A stretch of DNA of 64,000 bases from Cymbidium sinense (lineage: Eukaryota > Streptophyta > Magnoliopsida > Asparagales > Orchidaceae). The stretch is from NCBI GenBank assembly GCA_021442155.1, contig CM038220.1, forward strand, positions 82,078,897 through 82,142,896. Direction: 5' to 3'. Below, piece after piece: positions 36,766 to 50,400 of the stretch (its first letter is position 1; each line of letters opens with the position of its first letter). The notes below the pieces were generated by a model. It was not told where the DNA came from. It searched no databases and saw only the letters and a program-made list of their open reading frames with translations. The translations under genes and the position numbers were made by a program.

Positions 36766-39491
36766 AAAATTCCTAAGATTGTGAAAATTTATTAGAAAGC
36801 TAGGACTTATGATTCCACAATGCAAGATTGTGAAAATGCCTAAGAAGTGAGAATTTATGCTTGTTGCCCAAAGAAAAATAACAACCTCAAATCCTAAATC
36901 TATGGAGCTTTACTGAGGGCCAAAGCAAGTCCTAAATCTAAGGCGAAAATGGGTAAATTGTTTACCTTCACAAGAGAGGGTGAACCACCTGACTACTGGA
37001 CTTATGACCGCCTGGAGTGGCAGCCAGCTAACTCCTCCTATGTTTTAAAACCATGTGAAAAGTCATATATTTTGCAAGATGGTTAGGATATTATTATTTA
37101 TAAAGAAATTAAAGTGCTTAAACTCACTCCCTAAGGGACTAGAGCATGAGTTATATGAATAATGACTTAGTCTAATGCAAATTTATCAATTTTTATTTAA
37201 TTTTGGACTTTTCATTTTGACAAAGGTTATAGGATTTTATATGCCTAAATGGATGCTAAAATAGGGTTATTGGCTAAATCAAAGAGAAAGAGGTGTTTTC
37301 CATCATGAGGGAGACCCTCAAAGGCCAAGTCTCCCCCTATCATATAAGGATAAAAATGCTCTCTTAGCAAGAATGAAATAAGATAATATACATGATATTA
37401 AGCATACAACATGGCTGCTAATGTAGTGCGCTTTCCACATGGCATGATGAGATATGTTATTTAAGTAGTCACATCCATGCCTCATCAGGTAGTGGCAAAC
37501 ACTCTTTCCTGTGGACCGTCTAATCTAAGGTAGGATGATTACATTTAAATCCCATGGTTAAGGAGAAAACACAGGGGTTCTAAGCATGATTTGATCATGA
37601 CCATCCATTCCAATCATGTGAAATGGACGACCCATGATCCATCCTCCTACGAGAAACTTACTACGGAGCTCATTCGCCATGGATATCTCGATCCGAGCTC
37701 ACCCAAGATCGGATCTACTCCGAACTCAACCCACACCTTTATGCAAAGGATCCACAAGGATCCAACATCTAGAATGGGCTCAAATGCAAGTTTTCTTTGA
37801 AAAGGACTAGCACATTTTTATATAAATATTGGTTTTAATTGCATACCTCACCGGAGCTTGTGACCGGCAGTTCCAACAATTGAGGAAGCTTCATTTAGTA
37901 GAAATGAAGCCCTGTTGAGCCGCATGACCTTTGATTTGAGATAGATTACTCTAGAGACCAAGAGATCCTCCTCGAGCCTCTTGATAGAACTTGTGCTTAT
38001 AATGGATTTGGAGCTTGAGAAATGGCTTCAATGGCTTCGACAACACACGAGGATGGTGTGTGCAAGAGGAATTGATGTTTGATAGAGAAATGAAGGAGTT
38101 TGGATCGGAGGCAGCCTCTCTTATTTCGATTTCGCATGAGAGAGAGAAGTTTTAATTGAGGGAGTCTTGTGAAGGCTTGAAAATGCTCTGAGGGATTTCA
38201 TTTCTTACTTGGGGTCTCAATGTGTTCAAATGGTGCCAAATCCTATCTGAATGGAGGGGATATACCTCTTAATTGGTAGGGAAGGATAGACGGATGGGCT
38301 TGTTCCTTTACAGTCCCCAAGGCAATCAAGAGGTCACACTCACATCCATGTTTCAACATGAGTGGAGGTAATGGAAGGCTGCCCAAGGGTTGGTGTGCAA
38401 TGATTTATTGGCTTGAATCCATGGAGTGCTCAATTTGCATGGGAGGTGAGTCAACTCACGTCCCATTGGTCCATGACCAACTTAGGGTATGTTAGGTGAG
38501 CTAGGTAGGTCTAGTGGAGCCTCACTTGAGTGTTTTGAGGGTTTCCATGGTGATGGGGGAGTTGACCTTGCTTCTTAAAGGGAGAATCCAATGGAAAATG
38601 GGCTTAACCAATGGCTAATCCCCTTGGGTGGGATCCACTTTACTTTAATGCTAATTTGGGATTAAATTATAATCAATTTGGGCTGGGTTTGGTCAGCCAC
38701 CAAAACCCCATGGATTAATTTTGGGTGTTTAGGCTTCACTTGGTCAAATGAGTTCAAATGGATTCAAGTTGGATTGGGTTGACCAATTGGTCAAATTGGG
38801 TCAAACTAAGGATTAGTTAGGTTTAAATGATGATTTAAAGGGTTTTGGTTCAAGTGGTTTTGATTAATTTGGCTTGGGTTTGATCTTGGCTCATTTGGAT
38901 TCAAATAGGTCAAATGGGCTACGTTGATCAATTTGACCAATTTGACCAAATTGAGTTGGGTTAGGTGTTGGTTATCTGAAATTGACCGTAGCCTTTAGCT
39001 TGGTTTAATTTAGAATTAATTTGGATTTTGGCCAATTTGACCTTTTAGGTCAATTTGGGCTAGGTTGGGTCAAATTGTGCTCAATTATGGCTTTGGTCAA
39101 GTTTAATAAATGATTTGAAATGAACTTGAGACATTGGTTGCAAAAATTTTGTGTTAAATCATGATTTGACCCATTTTGGCTTTTTAGGCCAATTTGGGTC
39201 AAATTAGGTTAAATGGTCAATTGGACTTGGTTTGGCTCAATTAAGGGTTTGATCATGTTCAATTATTGATTATGAATTGGTTTGAATCAATGGTTTCAAC
39301 CAATTTAGTATATGGTGGGTTTTTAGTTTAGTTTCATTTGGGCTAAAGGTTGACTTAGATAAAGGACCAAGTTGACTTGGTTTGACCCAATTTAAGGTAG
39401 TTGATCACCCTAGAATGATTGTTGATCATGATATGAGGTTTAGATGTGCTTAGAGTTCAATCCAATTTGGGTTGGATTAGAACTTGTCTCA
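36766..39491 (-). repeat. LTR copy 4, internally deleted and truncated
   Basis: Starts inside the LTR (equal to about 40060 of copy 3) and follows it to about 37410, then jumps to the equivalent of about 44190. The breakpoint carries a short shared ACAT at 37409-37412. It then follows copy 3 to the equivalent of about 46320, where copy 3 begins at 39492. It carries the palindrome TTGACCAATTGGTCAA at 38779-38794. The small reading frame at 37591-37800 resembles the one in copy 3 near 44340-44580; I regard this as shared LTR sequence, not a gene. Confidence 0.8.
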
Positions 39492-42400
39492 TGTGGTGTT
39501 TATTTTTGAGATTGATGTGCGATTTTTATTATGTATGTATGGGGACACGTAGTTCTAATGGTGTACTTATTGAGGTGATCGGGTATGACATCAATGAATA
39601 GTGTACTATCTCAAAAGATAGAAATCATTACCCTATGATGGACCAAATCACCTAATAAGAACTCCTAAGGCATGATGGGTTTTGGAATATACCAGAGATT
39701 TTTCCCCTACTTTACATGGATGAATAAAGTAGGATTTATTTAAACTGAATTCTAAAGTTATCTATGGGAGCATGTCCCCATTGTTAATTACATCCTAAGT
39801 AAGGTGGGTTCCTTAAGAATACTCTCGATTAAAGTAAGCAACTATTGTCTCCAAAGAATTCAAAGATAGTACTATCAATAAATTAGCTATGTTTGGTAAA
39901 TCAAGTGGGATAGATTAAAAGGAGAGACTTATTATCAAACCAAAGGAGATGAATAGGGGATGCTCATGACACTAGGAAATCTAGTGAGGTTCCCAAACTA
40001 TCCTATGGTTGGGCTTTATTTATTTGAAATTAATGTTAATTCTATGTTTGTGTTGAAATTTTACTAGAAAGCTAGGACTTATAATACCACAATACAAGAT
40101 TGTGGAAATGTATAAGAGGTGAGGATTTATACTTGTAGCCTAAGGGAAAATAGCAACCTCAGATCCTAAATCTAGGGAGCTTTATCGAGGGCCAAAGCAT
40201 GTCCTAAATCTAAGGCAAAAATGTGTATATTATTTACCTCAACAAGAAAGAGTAAACCACCTGATTGATGGACTTATAACCGCTTGGAGTGACAACCAAC
40301 TAACTCCTCCTATATTTTAAAGTCATGTGGTCAAGGCATATGTTTTGCAAGATGGCTATCATTTAGAAAGAAACTAAAGCCCTTAAAACCACTATCTAAA
40401 GAGAGTAAAGTATGAGTGGTATGAATAATGACTTAGTAAATGTAAATTTTATCAAATTTTATTTGATTTTAGACTTTTTTTATTTTAACACAGGTCATAG
40501 GATTTTATATGCTTAAATGAATGATGAAATAGTATTATTAGCAAAATCAGAGAGAAAGAGGTGTTTTCCATCATAAGGGAGACCCTCAAAGGTCAAGTCT
40601 TCCCCTATCGTACAAGGATGGAAACCCTCTCTTAGCAAGAGTGAAATAATATGATATGCTTGGTGTTAAACATACAACATTTTACTAAGGGGTTGTTAAA
40701 TCTTTTAATTATCTTAATTTAATGCCTAGGCTTTATGTGAGGTTTTGAGTTATTTAGAAATTTAGTTATGAGTTGTGATTGGGGTAAAAAGATTAATTTC
40801 ACCTAAGAGTTTAAGCGAGTCTAGGCCACACATTAAATCATCATATATGAAGAAACTAAGAAAATACTTACCATTTCTATTGTAATGTAAACATCATCAA
40901 ACAATTTATAAAATCAATATGAAAGAATAATAGGCCACAAATGCGAAAGTACGCCAGATAACCCAAAAGAGAAATGGGTAGCCGAGCTCTACTCTTATAC
41001 AACCCAATATATAAAAAAATAATTATAATTATAAATGAATAAAGATGTTATGGGGGTCTTCATGTCTTAATTTCTTCATATCTTTATTCCTTTGGTTCAT
41101 TTGATTTGATAGGCTTCTAGGCATCACATGGCACCCTATGATTAAACCTTCTGGTCAATGTTCAACCTCAACTGCCATAACTCTAATCCTAATTTATAAT
41201 GCAAGATTACATGAAAAATAAGAAAAGTAAATCTAACTACACCTGCAAAATAAGTGTTAGCTAAACACGCCATACAACCCAAGTAGTTATATTAATAATT
41301 TGGACTTAGCACCCTACACATGGGTAACCAAGTCCACTTGTCCTAATTTAGATTATGCTTAAGATTTAAGCAACTTGCAAAAGAGAGCATTTATATTTAT
41401 TTTATATGACCCTTTAGCACAATCTCCTACAAGAAACATGATTAGGCTAATCATGGCCTAACATCCAGTCTACGAAGCATACACATTAACATCCAATCTA
41501 AAATAATACATCACAAAACAAACATACATCAAATGATGCACCGCCCTAACATAAAGTTAGAAGTTGTGACTTAATCTAATGTGTGTGTTAAGATTTGTGT
41601 GGTATGTCCTAACTAGGCTTTAGAGTTAAGATTTTCGAAGTATGAAGAGATTTAATTATAAAGGGTTGATTTCTCTTCAAGTGATTTAGTTGATTTTGAG
41701 AATTTTACTTAGTGTTTCTTTCATTTCCTTTGGCTTACACCTAATATCTAAGTGTTATAAAGAGAGGAAAAGAGATGATCACTCTTCTTCATCCCTACCT
41801 TAAGTCACATCTAAAGCAAATTAATCAATTCCCTTTAGTGAATGGCTTATTACATGTTTAAATTAATCCTAGATTTAGGTTTGCTTTAAATAATCTCATT
41901 CAATAAGAAAGATATCTTAAGATTAATTGGAATTAATTACTATCACATAACACATGTTTGTTCATTTCTTTCAATCATATATAGCATACATAAGATTTAT
42001 GTCCTAAAATACCTATACATGAAATAAGTATCTTAGCACACTTAAATGATGAATACAAGCAAATGTACGTGGAATTGATAATTCATTTGGTTGAATCATT
42101 TTATCATATTAATTTATAGCTCCATCTAAATTTCTATAAAAAAGTATAAGTAAAATCATATGACTAATCAACTCAACCATTTGAACAAACTATGAGTGCA
42201 TGTCTTTTTAATAGAAAAATGGGGTTTTCATTCATTAGCTAAATACACGTTCAAATGTATAAAAGTTTTAAGCAAGTACAATGACATTGTTGAACACCAG
42301 GGGAGTGAGGTAGGAATCTACTTGGGGCTACTGAAAGTCGTTCATCCCCGGAATGTCCATACTAATATACCCATTACTCTTAAATACATATGGATGTATA

Positions 42401-45400
42401 GGCAACTATAAGATTAGAAAACTATGCAAAAGTAGCATTAATTGAATTAATTTATTTATGTAAATGAATTAAAGCTTTATTTAAATTCCAATGTTAAGAC
42501 GTATAAGAATGAAATCAAATGAGTACGTCGCCATTATTTTACACTAAGGGAGTGAGGTAGGAATCACCTTGGGGCTACTTAAAGCTGTGCATCCCTGGAA
42601 TGTCCATATTAATATACCCATTAACATTCAAACTTATGCAAGTCAACATATGAATGTAAGAATGAATCTTCATTTCATACACTAAGCTTATATTCACATG
42701 CATCTCCTATGAATGTGTAACTAAAGTCATAATACATATTATTCATCATTAATAAGCTTTTGAAAATATATTTGAGATTTAATAGTGATAATAGCCATAC
42801 ATATTTCTAATTAAGTCAACACATGAAAATTCACATAAAGAAAATCATTTTCTTTGGATTAATTTGAAAGAAATGAATGCATGAATACAAGTGCCATACA
42901 ACATTTTAACATGATTGAAAAGAAATAAAGAACCACAAGCATATAATTTTATTCAATCCAACTAAGTCCCAAGGACAATCATATTAAACAAACTCATTTA
43001 AAATAAACCAAAGTTTCTTAAAGCCATTTTTGATCTTTATGTTTGATTTGATTTAAGAAATGTGAAAGAGGTTTGCTAATCCTAATCTCATTCCCCATAT
43101 GTGTGAGTTAATTTGATTTAATGAAAAGTAATTAGATTGATTTTATGTCTTAATTTGGTAAAGGTATAAATTAAATCACTTAATTAACCTTTACCTACAT
43201 CACCTTAAGCTAATTAACTAAATATTGATGAGCCAACATGAGATGCAATCACATGTAAAGTAAATTAGTAATGCTCCTAAGAAATGAAAGGGGCCTAATG
43301 CAATTGGCTCATAATTAATAGTTAAGCTTGAAGGACTCACTTAATTACTTTTATGATTTTCTCACACATGTGAGCTAACCATAATTTTATTAGCTCTCTC
43401 TTTAAGTTATTGAACACCCAAAGAGCTACCCAAGAGTTAATTAAGGAAGGTTATGAATGAATGGATTTTAAATTAATTTAATTAAGCCCTTAATTGGTTA
43501 ATTAAATCATTTGAATATATCTTTAATTAGATGATGAAATTAACTTAGGAAAGAGATCAAGGAAGAGGCCTCAATCCTAATCCCTAAGTCATCCCAAATA
43601 ACCAATGAGGCTCTGAAATAATTAGATAACTTTTCTTTTAATTGATTAATTAAATGGTTAATTAATTATTTAAGCTTTATTTAAATTCGAAATAAATGAG
43701 GAGGTTTAATGAAATGGTCATAAGGAATGAACTTAAACCACTTCCCTAAGACTTATCACTGTTAACAGAGGACAAAAAGTTTAATTAATTACTTAATCCA
43801 TGGTTCATTTTCTTAATCATCATTAATTAAGGTTGAAGAGTAGTTAAGGCTTAATCCATTGATTTCTCTAATTGATTATCCAATAAATTCCAAGAAAAAA
43901 AAAGTAGGTCATCCCCAAAACATATATGAAAATTAAAATTAATTGGACAATTAATCAGATAGTAATTAGGCTAATTAAATTTTTAATTAAACCTTAATTA
44001 ATAAGAAACTACTATTCAAAATTAATTAATAATAATTTTCATGGATTCTACTATAAAATATCTTTAAAATGAGCCCTCATTTATATTTTTTGGATTTTTT
44101 CTAGGATTAGTTATGATTTTAGGAAGTTTTAGCCTTAAAAATTAATTAAAATTGCCCTAATTAACCCTTAAACCCATCAGCGCCACATGGCTGTTGATGC
44201 AACGCGTGCTTTTCCACATGGCATGATGGGATAGGGTATTTAAGTTGTTAAATCAGAGGTCGACTGCATCATGGTGGGGTGCTTTCCCGTGCACCGTCCG
44301 ATCTAAGATCAGATGGCCACGATCAGATCCCACGATTAAGGATGAAACATAGAGTGATTCTACATGAATTGATATTGATTGTCCATTCCAATCACGTGAA
44401 ACGGACAGCTAATGATCCATCTTCTTACGAACGACGAGCGATGGAGCCCTTCCGCCATGGATTGCTCTATCCATGCTCAACCAAGCTTAAATCCCCTCCA
44501 AACTCAACCCACACCTTTGTGCGAAGGTTTAATAAGGATCCAAAAGCTAGGATGAGTTCAATACAAATTCACTTCAAAAAGGACCTACACATTTTTTCTA
44601 AACTGATGATTTTGAGGAATTACCTTACCGAAGCTGATGTATGGCGATGGGATCGACTAACGTAGCTTCATTTGGTAGAAACAAAGCCTTGTTGAGAATC
44701 TTGAACCTTAATTTGAAGTGAGCCACTCAGATGATCAATCTATGCAAGTAGGAGCTTCGACTTCTATCAAACTTGGACCTCTGGTAGCTTAGAAGTTTGG
44801 AAAATGACTTGGTATTGCTCGACGAGCTGTGGTGATGGTTTGTGTGAGTTTAATTGAAGTTTGATGGAGTGGGGAAGAAGTATGAATCGAAAGCACCCTC
44901 CCCTATTTTAGTTTCACATGAGAGAGAGGAATTTCGATCGAGGGAGGTTTGGGAAGGTTTGCAAATCCTTTGAGCAATTTTTTTTCTCACTGGAGGGCTT
45001 AGAGAGTGCAAATTATTATAATTATTACTCGAATTGAGGGAGTATACCTAGAAATTGAGTGTAATGGACGGATGAGATCCATTTTTAAAATTCTATTGAT
45101 TCGCCACCATCGAGGAATCAGAGGGGTCGCCGTCAGCTCCACGTGGCTCACTAGGAGTGGAGGAAGCTATGACAGGGAGCTCAAGGCAAGATTTGGGGAG
45201 ATTGGGTTGGCTTGGTCCTTTGGGTGCTCGGGTATGAAGGTGGGTGACTTGGTTCACCTCCCTTTGGTCTATGGCCAATCCTAGTGGTTCTAGGGTGGGG
45301 TAGGGAGGCTAGACAAACCACTTTTGGCAATGGGATGGCTATCATAGTGATGAGAGAGTGGACATTACCTCTTATGGAAAGATTCCAATGCAAATGAGCT

Positions 45401-47461
45401 TGTCCAATGGTCAATTCCCTTGGGTTGGGTCCCACTTAGATTTGGGATGGTTTGGGAATGAGCTAGGGCTAGTTTGGGACAGGTTTGGCTAGCTCCTAGG
45501 GTCCCATAAGTTGATTTAGGGTGGTTTGGCTTCATATGGTCAAATAGGTTCAGATGGGTTAAGTTGGGTTAGGTTGATCAATTAGTCGAATTGGGTCAAA
45601 CCAAGGCTTGGGTTTGGTTCAAATGATGTTTTGAAGGATTTTGGTTCAAGTGGATTTGATTAATTTGGTTTAGGTTTATTTTGGCTCATTTTGATTCAAA
45701 TAGGCCAAATAGGCTAAGTTGACTAATTTGACCTATTTGACCAATTTGAACAAATTAGGTTGGGTTAGGTGTTGGCACATGTTCAATTGGTTAATTAACA
45801 ATGATAGTAGACTTTGGTTTGTTTGATTTGGGTTTAATTTGGATTTTGTCCAATTTAACCTTTTAGGTCAATTTGGGCTAGGTTGGGTCATGTTGACCAA
45901 TTGGTTAAATTGGGCTTAATAATGGCCTTGGTCAAGTTCAATAAATGATTTAGAATGAATTTGAGCCATTGGTTGCAATCAATTTGGATCGAATCATGAT
46001 TTGACCCATTTTGGCTTTTTAGGCTAATTTGGGTTAACTTAAGTTTATTGGCCAATTGGACTTGGTTTGGCTCTATTGAGGTTTGGTCATATTCAATTAT
46101 TGATTATGAATTAGTTTGAATTAGTTGTTTCAATCAATTTAGTATATGATGAGTTTTGGCTATTTTGGGTTTCATTTAAAAGGTTGACTTGGTCAAAGGA
46201 CCAAGTTGACTTAGTTTGACCCAATTCAAAGTAGTTGGTCACCCTAGGATGATTATTGATCATGATATGATGTTTGGATGGGCTTAGTTCAATCCAATTT
46301 GGGTTGGATTAGAACTTGGCTCAAAAGGGTTTTAGGTCACTTTGGATCAAGTGGACCTAAATGGTCAATTAGTTTGGTTTTGGCTCGATTCTAGTTATGT
46401 TGAACTCAAATATGAACCTATGATGGAAATATAAATCCAATAGCAATTGGTTTGGAGTCAAATGGATTTTGGTTCATATGACAATTTCAAGTCAAAAGGG
46501 GTCTACATGGGCTTTACTTGAGTTGACTTGGAATTGGTTTGGTAATTGTAGTTTATATTTATATTTGGATCTAAGCCCATCCAAACCTCATATTATTTAT
46601 GTTTGAAAGAAATTGGCTAATAAGGGTAAAATTGGAAATTTGATTTGATTTGGGTTTTATTTTGGATATTTGAATATATATTTCATTTATATTTGTGAAT
46701 ATAATGAATATATAAATGGGTTATGAGAAAATCACTTGAGTTTGGAGTGATTTGGAAGCAAATTTGACCAAGCTTAAGGATGTAGGTCAAAAGGGCTTAA
46801 GTAGGGAATAGATTTAGTTTGATTTATTTTTAGTCATTGTAGGGTGGGTTTCATTTATATTTGTGAATATAAATGAATAAATAATTAATTTTTAAAGAAA
46901 TCAATTGAGTTTGGGTTGGGTTGAGATTTGATTAGGCTTATAGAGGTAAGTCCATATAGCTCAAGAAAGGTCTTGATTTGGGTTGATTTAGTTTGATTTG
47001 ATTTGGCTTATTTAAATTTATATTTTATTTATATTTGCAAATATAAATGAAGGAATGATTAATTTATAAAGAAATCAATCCAGTTTGATTTGATTTAAAG
47101 GGGGTTTTGGCTAAGCATATGAAGGTGGTTCATATGGCTTAGAAGGATTTTGGAATTTGAATTTGATTTTTGGTTCCAATCACTTGATTTGGAATTTGAT
47201 TTATGATTTAGATTTGAATTTGAGGTTTGGTTTGAGGAAGGAAGCATGGATTGGGTTTAAGGCTATAGGGTAGGCAAGTTTTCCTAAATACCTCACTAAG
47301 GCGTAACCTATTCTTAGGGCTAACTCTTATAAGTCTCTAGGCTAAGGTTAATTGTTCACCTAATCACTAGAAGTGTCAAGATTAAGGAGCTCTTAGTATC
47401 TATGAGAGTCCTAGGTCTATGATGAGAAAGTTTAGAGCTCACTCCAAAAGTGAGGTCAACA
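39492..47461 (-). repeat. LTR copy 3, complete (3' LTR of element 2), about 7.97 kb
   Basis: Starts TGTGGTGTTTATTTTTGAGA and ends TGAGGTCAACA. On the minus strand this is TGTTGACC...AAACACCACA. It interrupts copy 4, whose sequence stops at 39491. Blocks in order match copy 2: the AT-rich block near 42000-44150, the GC-richer block at 44170-44560, and the TTGACC-rich block at 45530-46560. No convincing gene on either strand; the 128-residue frame at 44279-44665 has no recognisable domain. Confidence 0.85.
41351..41424 (-). promoter_or_regulatory. Conserved LTR stem-loop, degraded (copy 3)
   Basis: GATTATGCTTAAG (41351-41363) faces CTTTAGCACAATC (41412-41424) with two mismatches. On the minus strand the loop holds TATAAAATAAATATAAATGC. 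Confidence 0.45.
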
Positions 47462-47475
47462 AAAGGGCTCCCAAT
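47462..47475 (-). other. Polypurine tract candidate of element 2
   Basis: On the minus strand ATTGGGAGCCCTTT, immediately before TGTTGACC. Same position and similar sequence as 20178-20191. Confidence 0.65.
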
Positions 47476-50400
47476 AGGTGTAGTGTAACTGACGAGGCAC
47501 CTCTATTAGTTTTGATCAAGATGATCAACAATGTCCTAAGGATCGCAAGCACTAATAGAAATGATCCACTCCTAATCCCGAGATGTAGAAGGAATCAAGA
47601 TCTTAGTGCAATGCAACTAAACTTATGCTAAAGGCATAAAAGAGGAAGAGAAGACCCACTGAGGGTTCAAGCATATGAACATTTGGGAAGGTGTCCGGTT
47701 ATCCTCTAGGGGTAGGAATTTAATTTGGTTTGATCTTGTGGGGCTCCACCTAGGAGAGGATATAATTTGCACCTCGTTGGGGAGAAACTTGAGTGGACTT
47801 AATTAGTGGGAATCCATTGGGGATGAAGATTTAATTTCTTGGCTTATGATTTGAGGCTCCACTAGGGAGAGGATGTGATTTTAATTTTTAAAGGCACATC
47901 TGCTTGAGATATGAGCTCTGATCTACTGGGGATAAGATGGGTTCAATATATGGATTTCTTTGGTTTGTATATCTGCTAGGGATAGGAGTGGATGGATTTA
48001 ATAAAATGGACCTTATCAATGTGTGATGGATCCACTAAAAAAAGGGCTAATATTAACCTAATCTTATGTTAGATTTACAAATCCAAAAGGAAAGTCTACC
48101 AGCCATTAGGTAGAGCTAACCAACCTAAGGGGTGCCTTTTGCTGTGCAATGGTTAAGTTAAAAGAAAGCTTGTAGACTTACATCCTCCTAAACAAGGAAC
48201 CATTGGGGTGATCGGTTGATATCATAACAAATTGCACCTGACCAAAGGCGACTATTGAGCAAATGCCACTGTGGACTCATATCGACTCAAGAATAGTCAA
48301 AATTAATTTCATTTTAGATGGACCCTGTTGGTGTGCGATGGATCCACTAAGAAGGAGCCATGGGGGCCTTGGACTGTCTTAGATTTATAAGTCTAAAGGG
48401 GTAATACACCTACCATAGGATAGGGCTATCCAACCTAAGGGTTGTCTTTTAATGTGCAATGACTATTCTAGGAAGAAAGCATAGCATACTAACATCTTCC
48501 AAAGTAGGGAACAGGCTTTGGGGTGATCAATTGGATACATATCAAATTGAGCTTGACCTAAGGCGACAACTGAGTGAGTGCCACTGGGGATCTTACCTCA
48601 ACCTCAAGAGTAGTCCTACTGATTAGTTTGATTTAATTTAATTTAGTGTGTCATGTTATGAACCAATCGGCATACAATGGACCCATTGAGAAGGGGCTAT
48701 GTCAGCATTGACCTTTCTCAGATTTACAAATCCAAAAGGGTAGCCTACCAGACACAAGGTAGGACTATCTGGTCTAAGGGTTTCCTTTCGATATGCAATG
48801 GCTATTCTAGGAAAAAAGCCTAGCAGATTTACATCATCCAAAATAGGGATCAAACATTGGGGTGATCTGTTAGTGGCATAATAAATTGAACCTGACTTAA
48901 GGCTACCTGCCAGTATGCAACAGCTGTACTTAGGAAGAAAGAGTAGAAAACTTACATCTTCCAAAGCAGGGATCCGTTAAATACATAATGAATTAAACTT
49001 GACCTAGGGTGACTACTGAGTGAATGTCGCTGGGGGTCTTATGTCAGCTCAAAAAGTATTGAAGATTAATTTCATTTTATGGATCTCATCAGTGTGCGAT
49101 GGATCGCACTGAGAAGGGGCTATGTCGGCCTTGGCTTATCTCAGAGGTACTGATCCAAAGGGATAGTCTACTGGTTGAAGGGTAAGATTATCCAATCTAA
49201 AGGGTACCTTTCGATGTGCAAAGGCTGTACTAGGAAGAAAACATAACAGACTTACATCTTTTAGAGTAGGGACCAGTAGCTGGGGTGACCCAATGATGTA
49301 CAATAGATTGAACTGGACCTAGAGATGCCAGTTAGTGTACATTGGTCATGCTGGAAAAAATGTGTGATAGACTTATATCAACCAAAGCAAGGATGACCAT
49401 CGGGGTGACTCGTTGGTGGCGCAACAATTTGAACTCGACCTAAGGGCAACTACTGAGAGATTGCCGACCCAAGGACTTATCTCAACTCAAAAGTAGTCAA
49501 GCAATTCCTATAGGAGTTTTGTTGACACTGCCCTAAAGATAAGATGCTTGCTTGGGAGAAGATACCGCTGTGGTTTTTTTCCTAATCCACAAGCGAAGAT
49601 ATATATTTTATTTCTTTTATATATTTGTGTGGACTCTATTGGTTTGTGAGGGACCACACTGAGAAGGGGCATATATGAGCCTAGTCCAATCTAAAACTTA
49701 CTAGACCAAGGAGAATTTGCATATATGCAAGACAAATTCTCTAACCACAGGGGTGGCTACTAAGAAAGGGGGACTATTCAATATAAGAGTAACCGGGGTA
49801 GTGTCTAAAATGAAATTAAGTATATACGTATACATCGACCAACTCTAGGAGAAAGCTTGTAGACTTACATCTGCGATGAGTGGTGTATCCACCAGGTGGG
49901 TCTCCGTCAGCATGAAGATAACCAACCAACTTAAAGTGCCTGTTAGTTTGCGATGATCAATCTAAGTGGAAGGGTTGTAGACTTTCATCCTCAGAGACAT
50001 TAATGATCATCGGGATACTATGTCATCGACGAGACAGATGCTATCTGACCTAGGGCGAATACTAAGTAGGGAGTCTCATGTAAGGATTGGACCTAGACTT
50101 GAATTAGTCAAGAGAAAAGGAGACACTAGGGGACTTATTATAAGCTTAAAATATGTCTGACCTAATCATTACATGATGGCTAGTTCAAGAAGAAAGCGTG
50201 TAGGTTTACATCCTCTTAAATAAAGTTAACATGAGGTAGCTTACCGGCTGTGCAATAAGGCCAACCAAACTAACAAGGCTTTCATTGATTTGCAATGGTC
50301 AAGTTAGGAAGAAAGCTTGAAGATTTACATCCTGTAGACAAGTAACCACTGAGGTGACACACTAGAAAGGTAGCATGTTATCCCAGCCTAGAGCAGCTAA

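Noticed and set aside
44279..44665. 128-codon frame in LTR copy 3, similar in part to 37591-37800 in copy 4 (HSNHVK...DPSSYE...PNSTHTF)
   Set aside because: The similarity is what two copies of one LTR would show at DNA level. Copy 2 does not keep the frame, and there is no known domain.
45006..45435. Frames on both strands around 45.0-45.4 kb
   Set aside because: Located in the GC-richer part of LTR copy 3; no domain and not kept in the other LTR copies.
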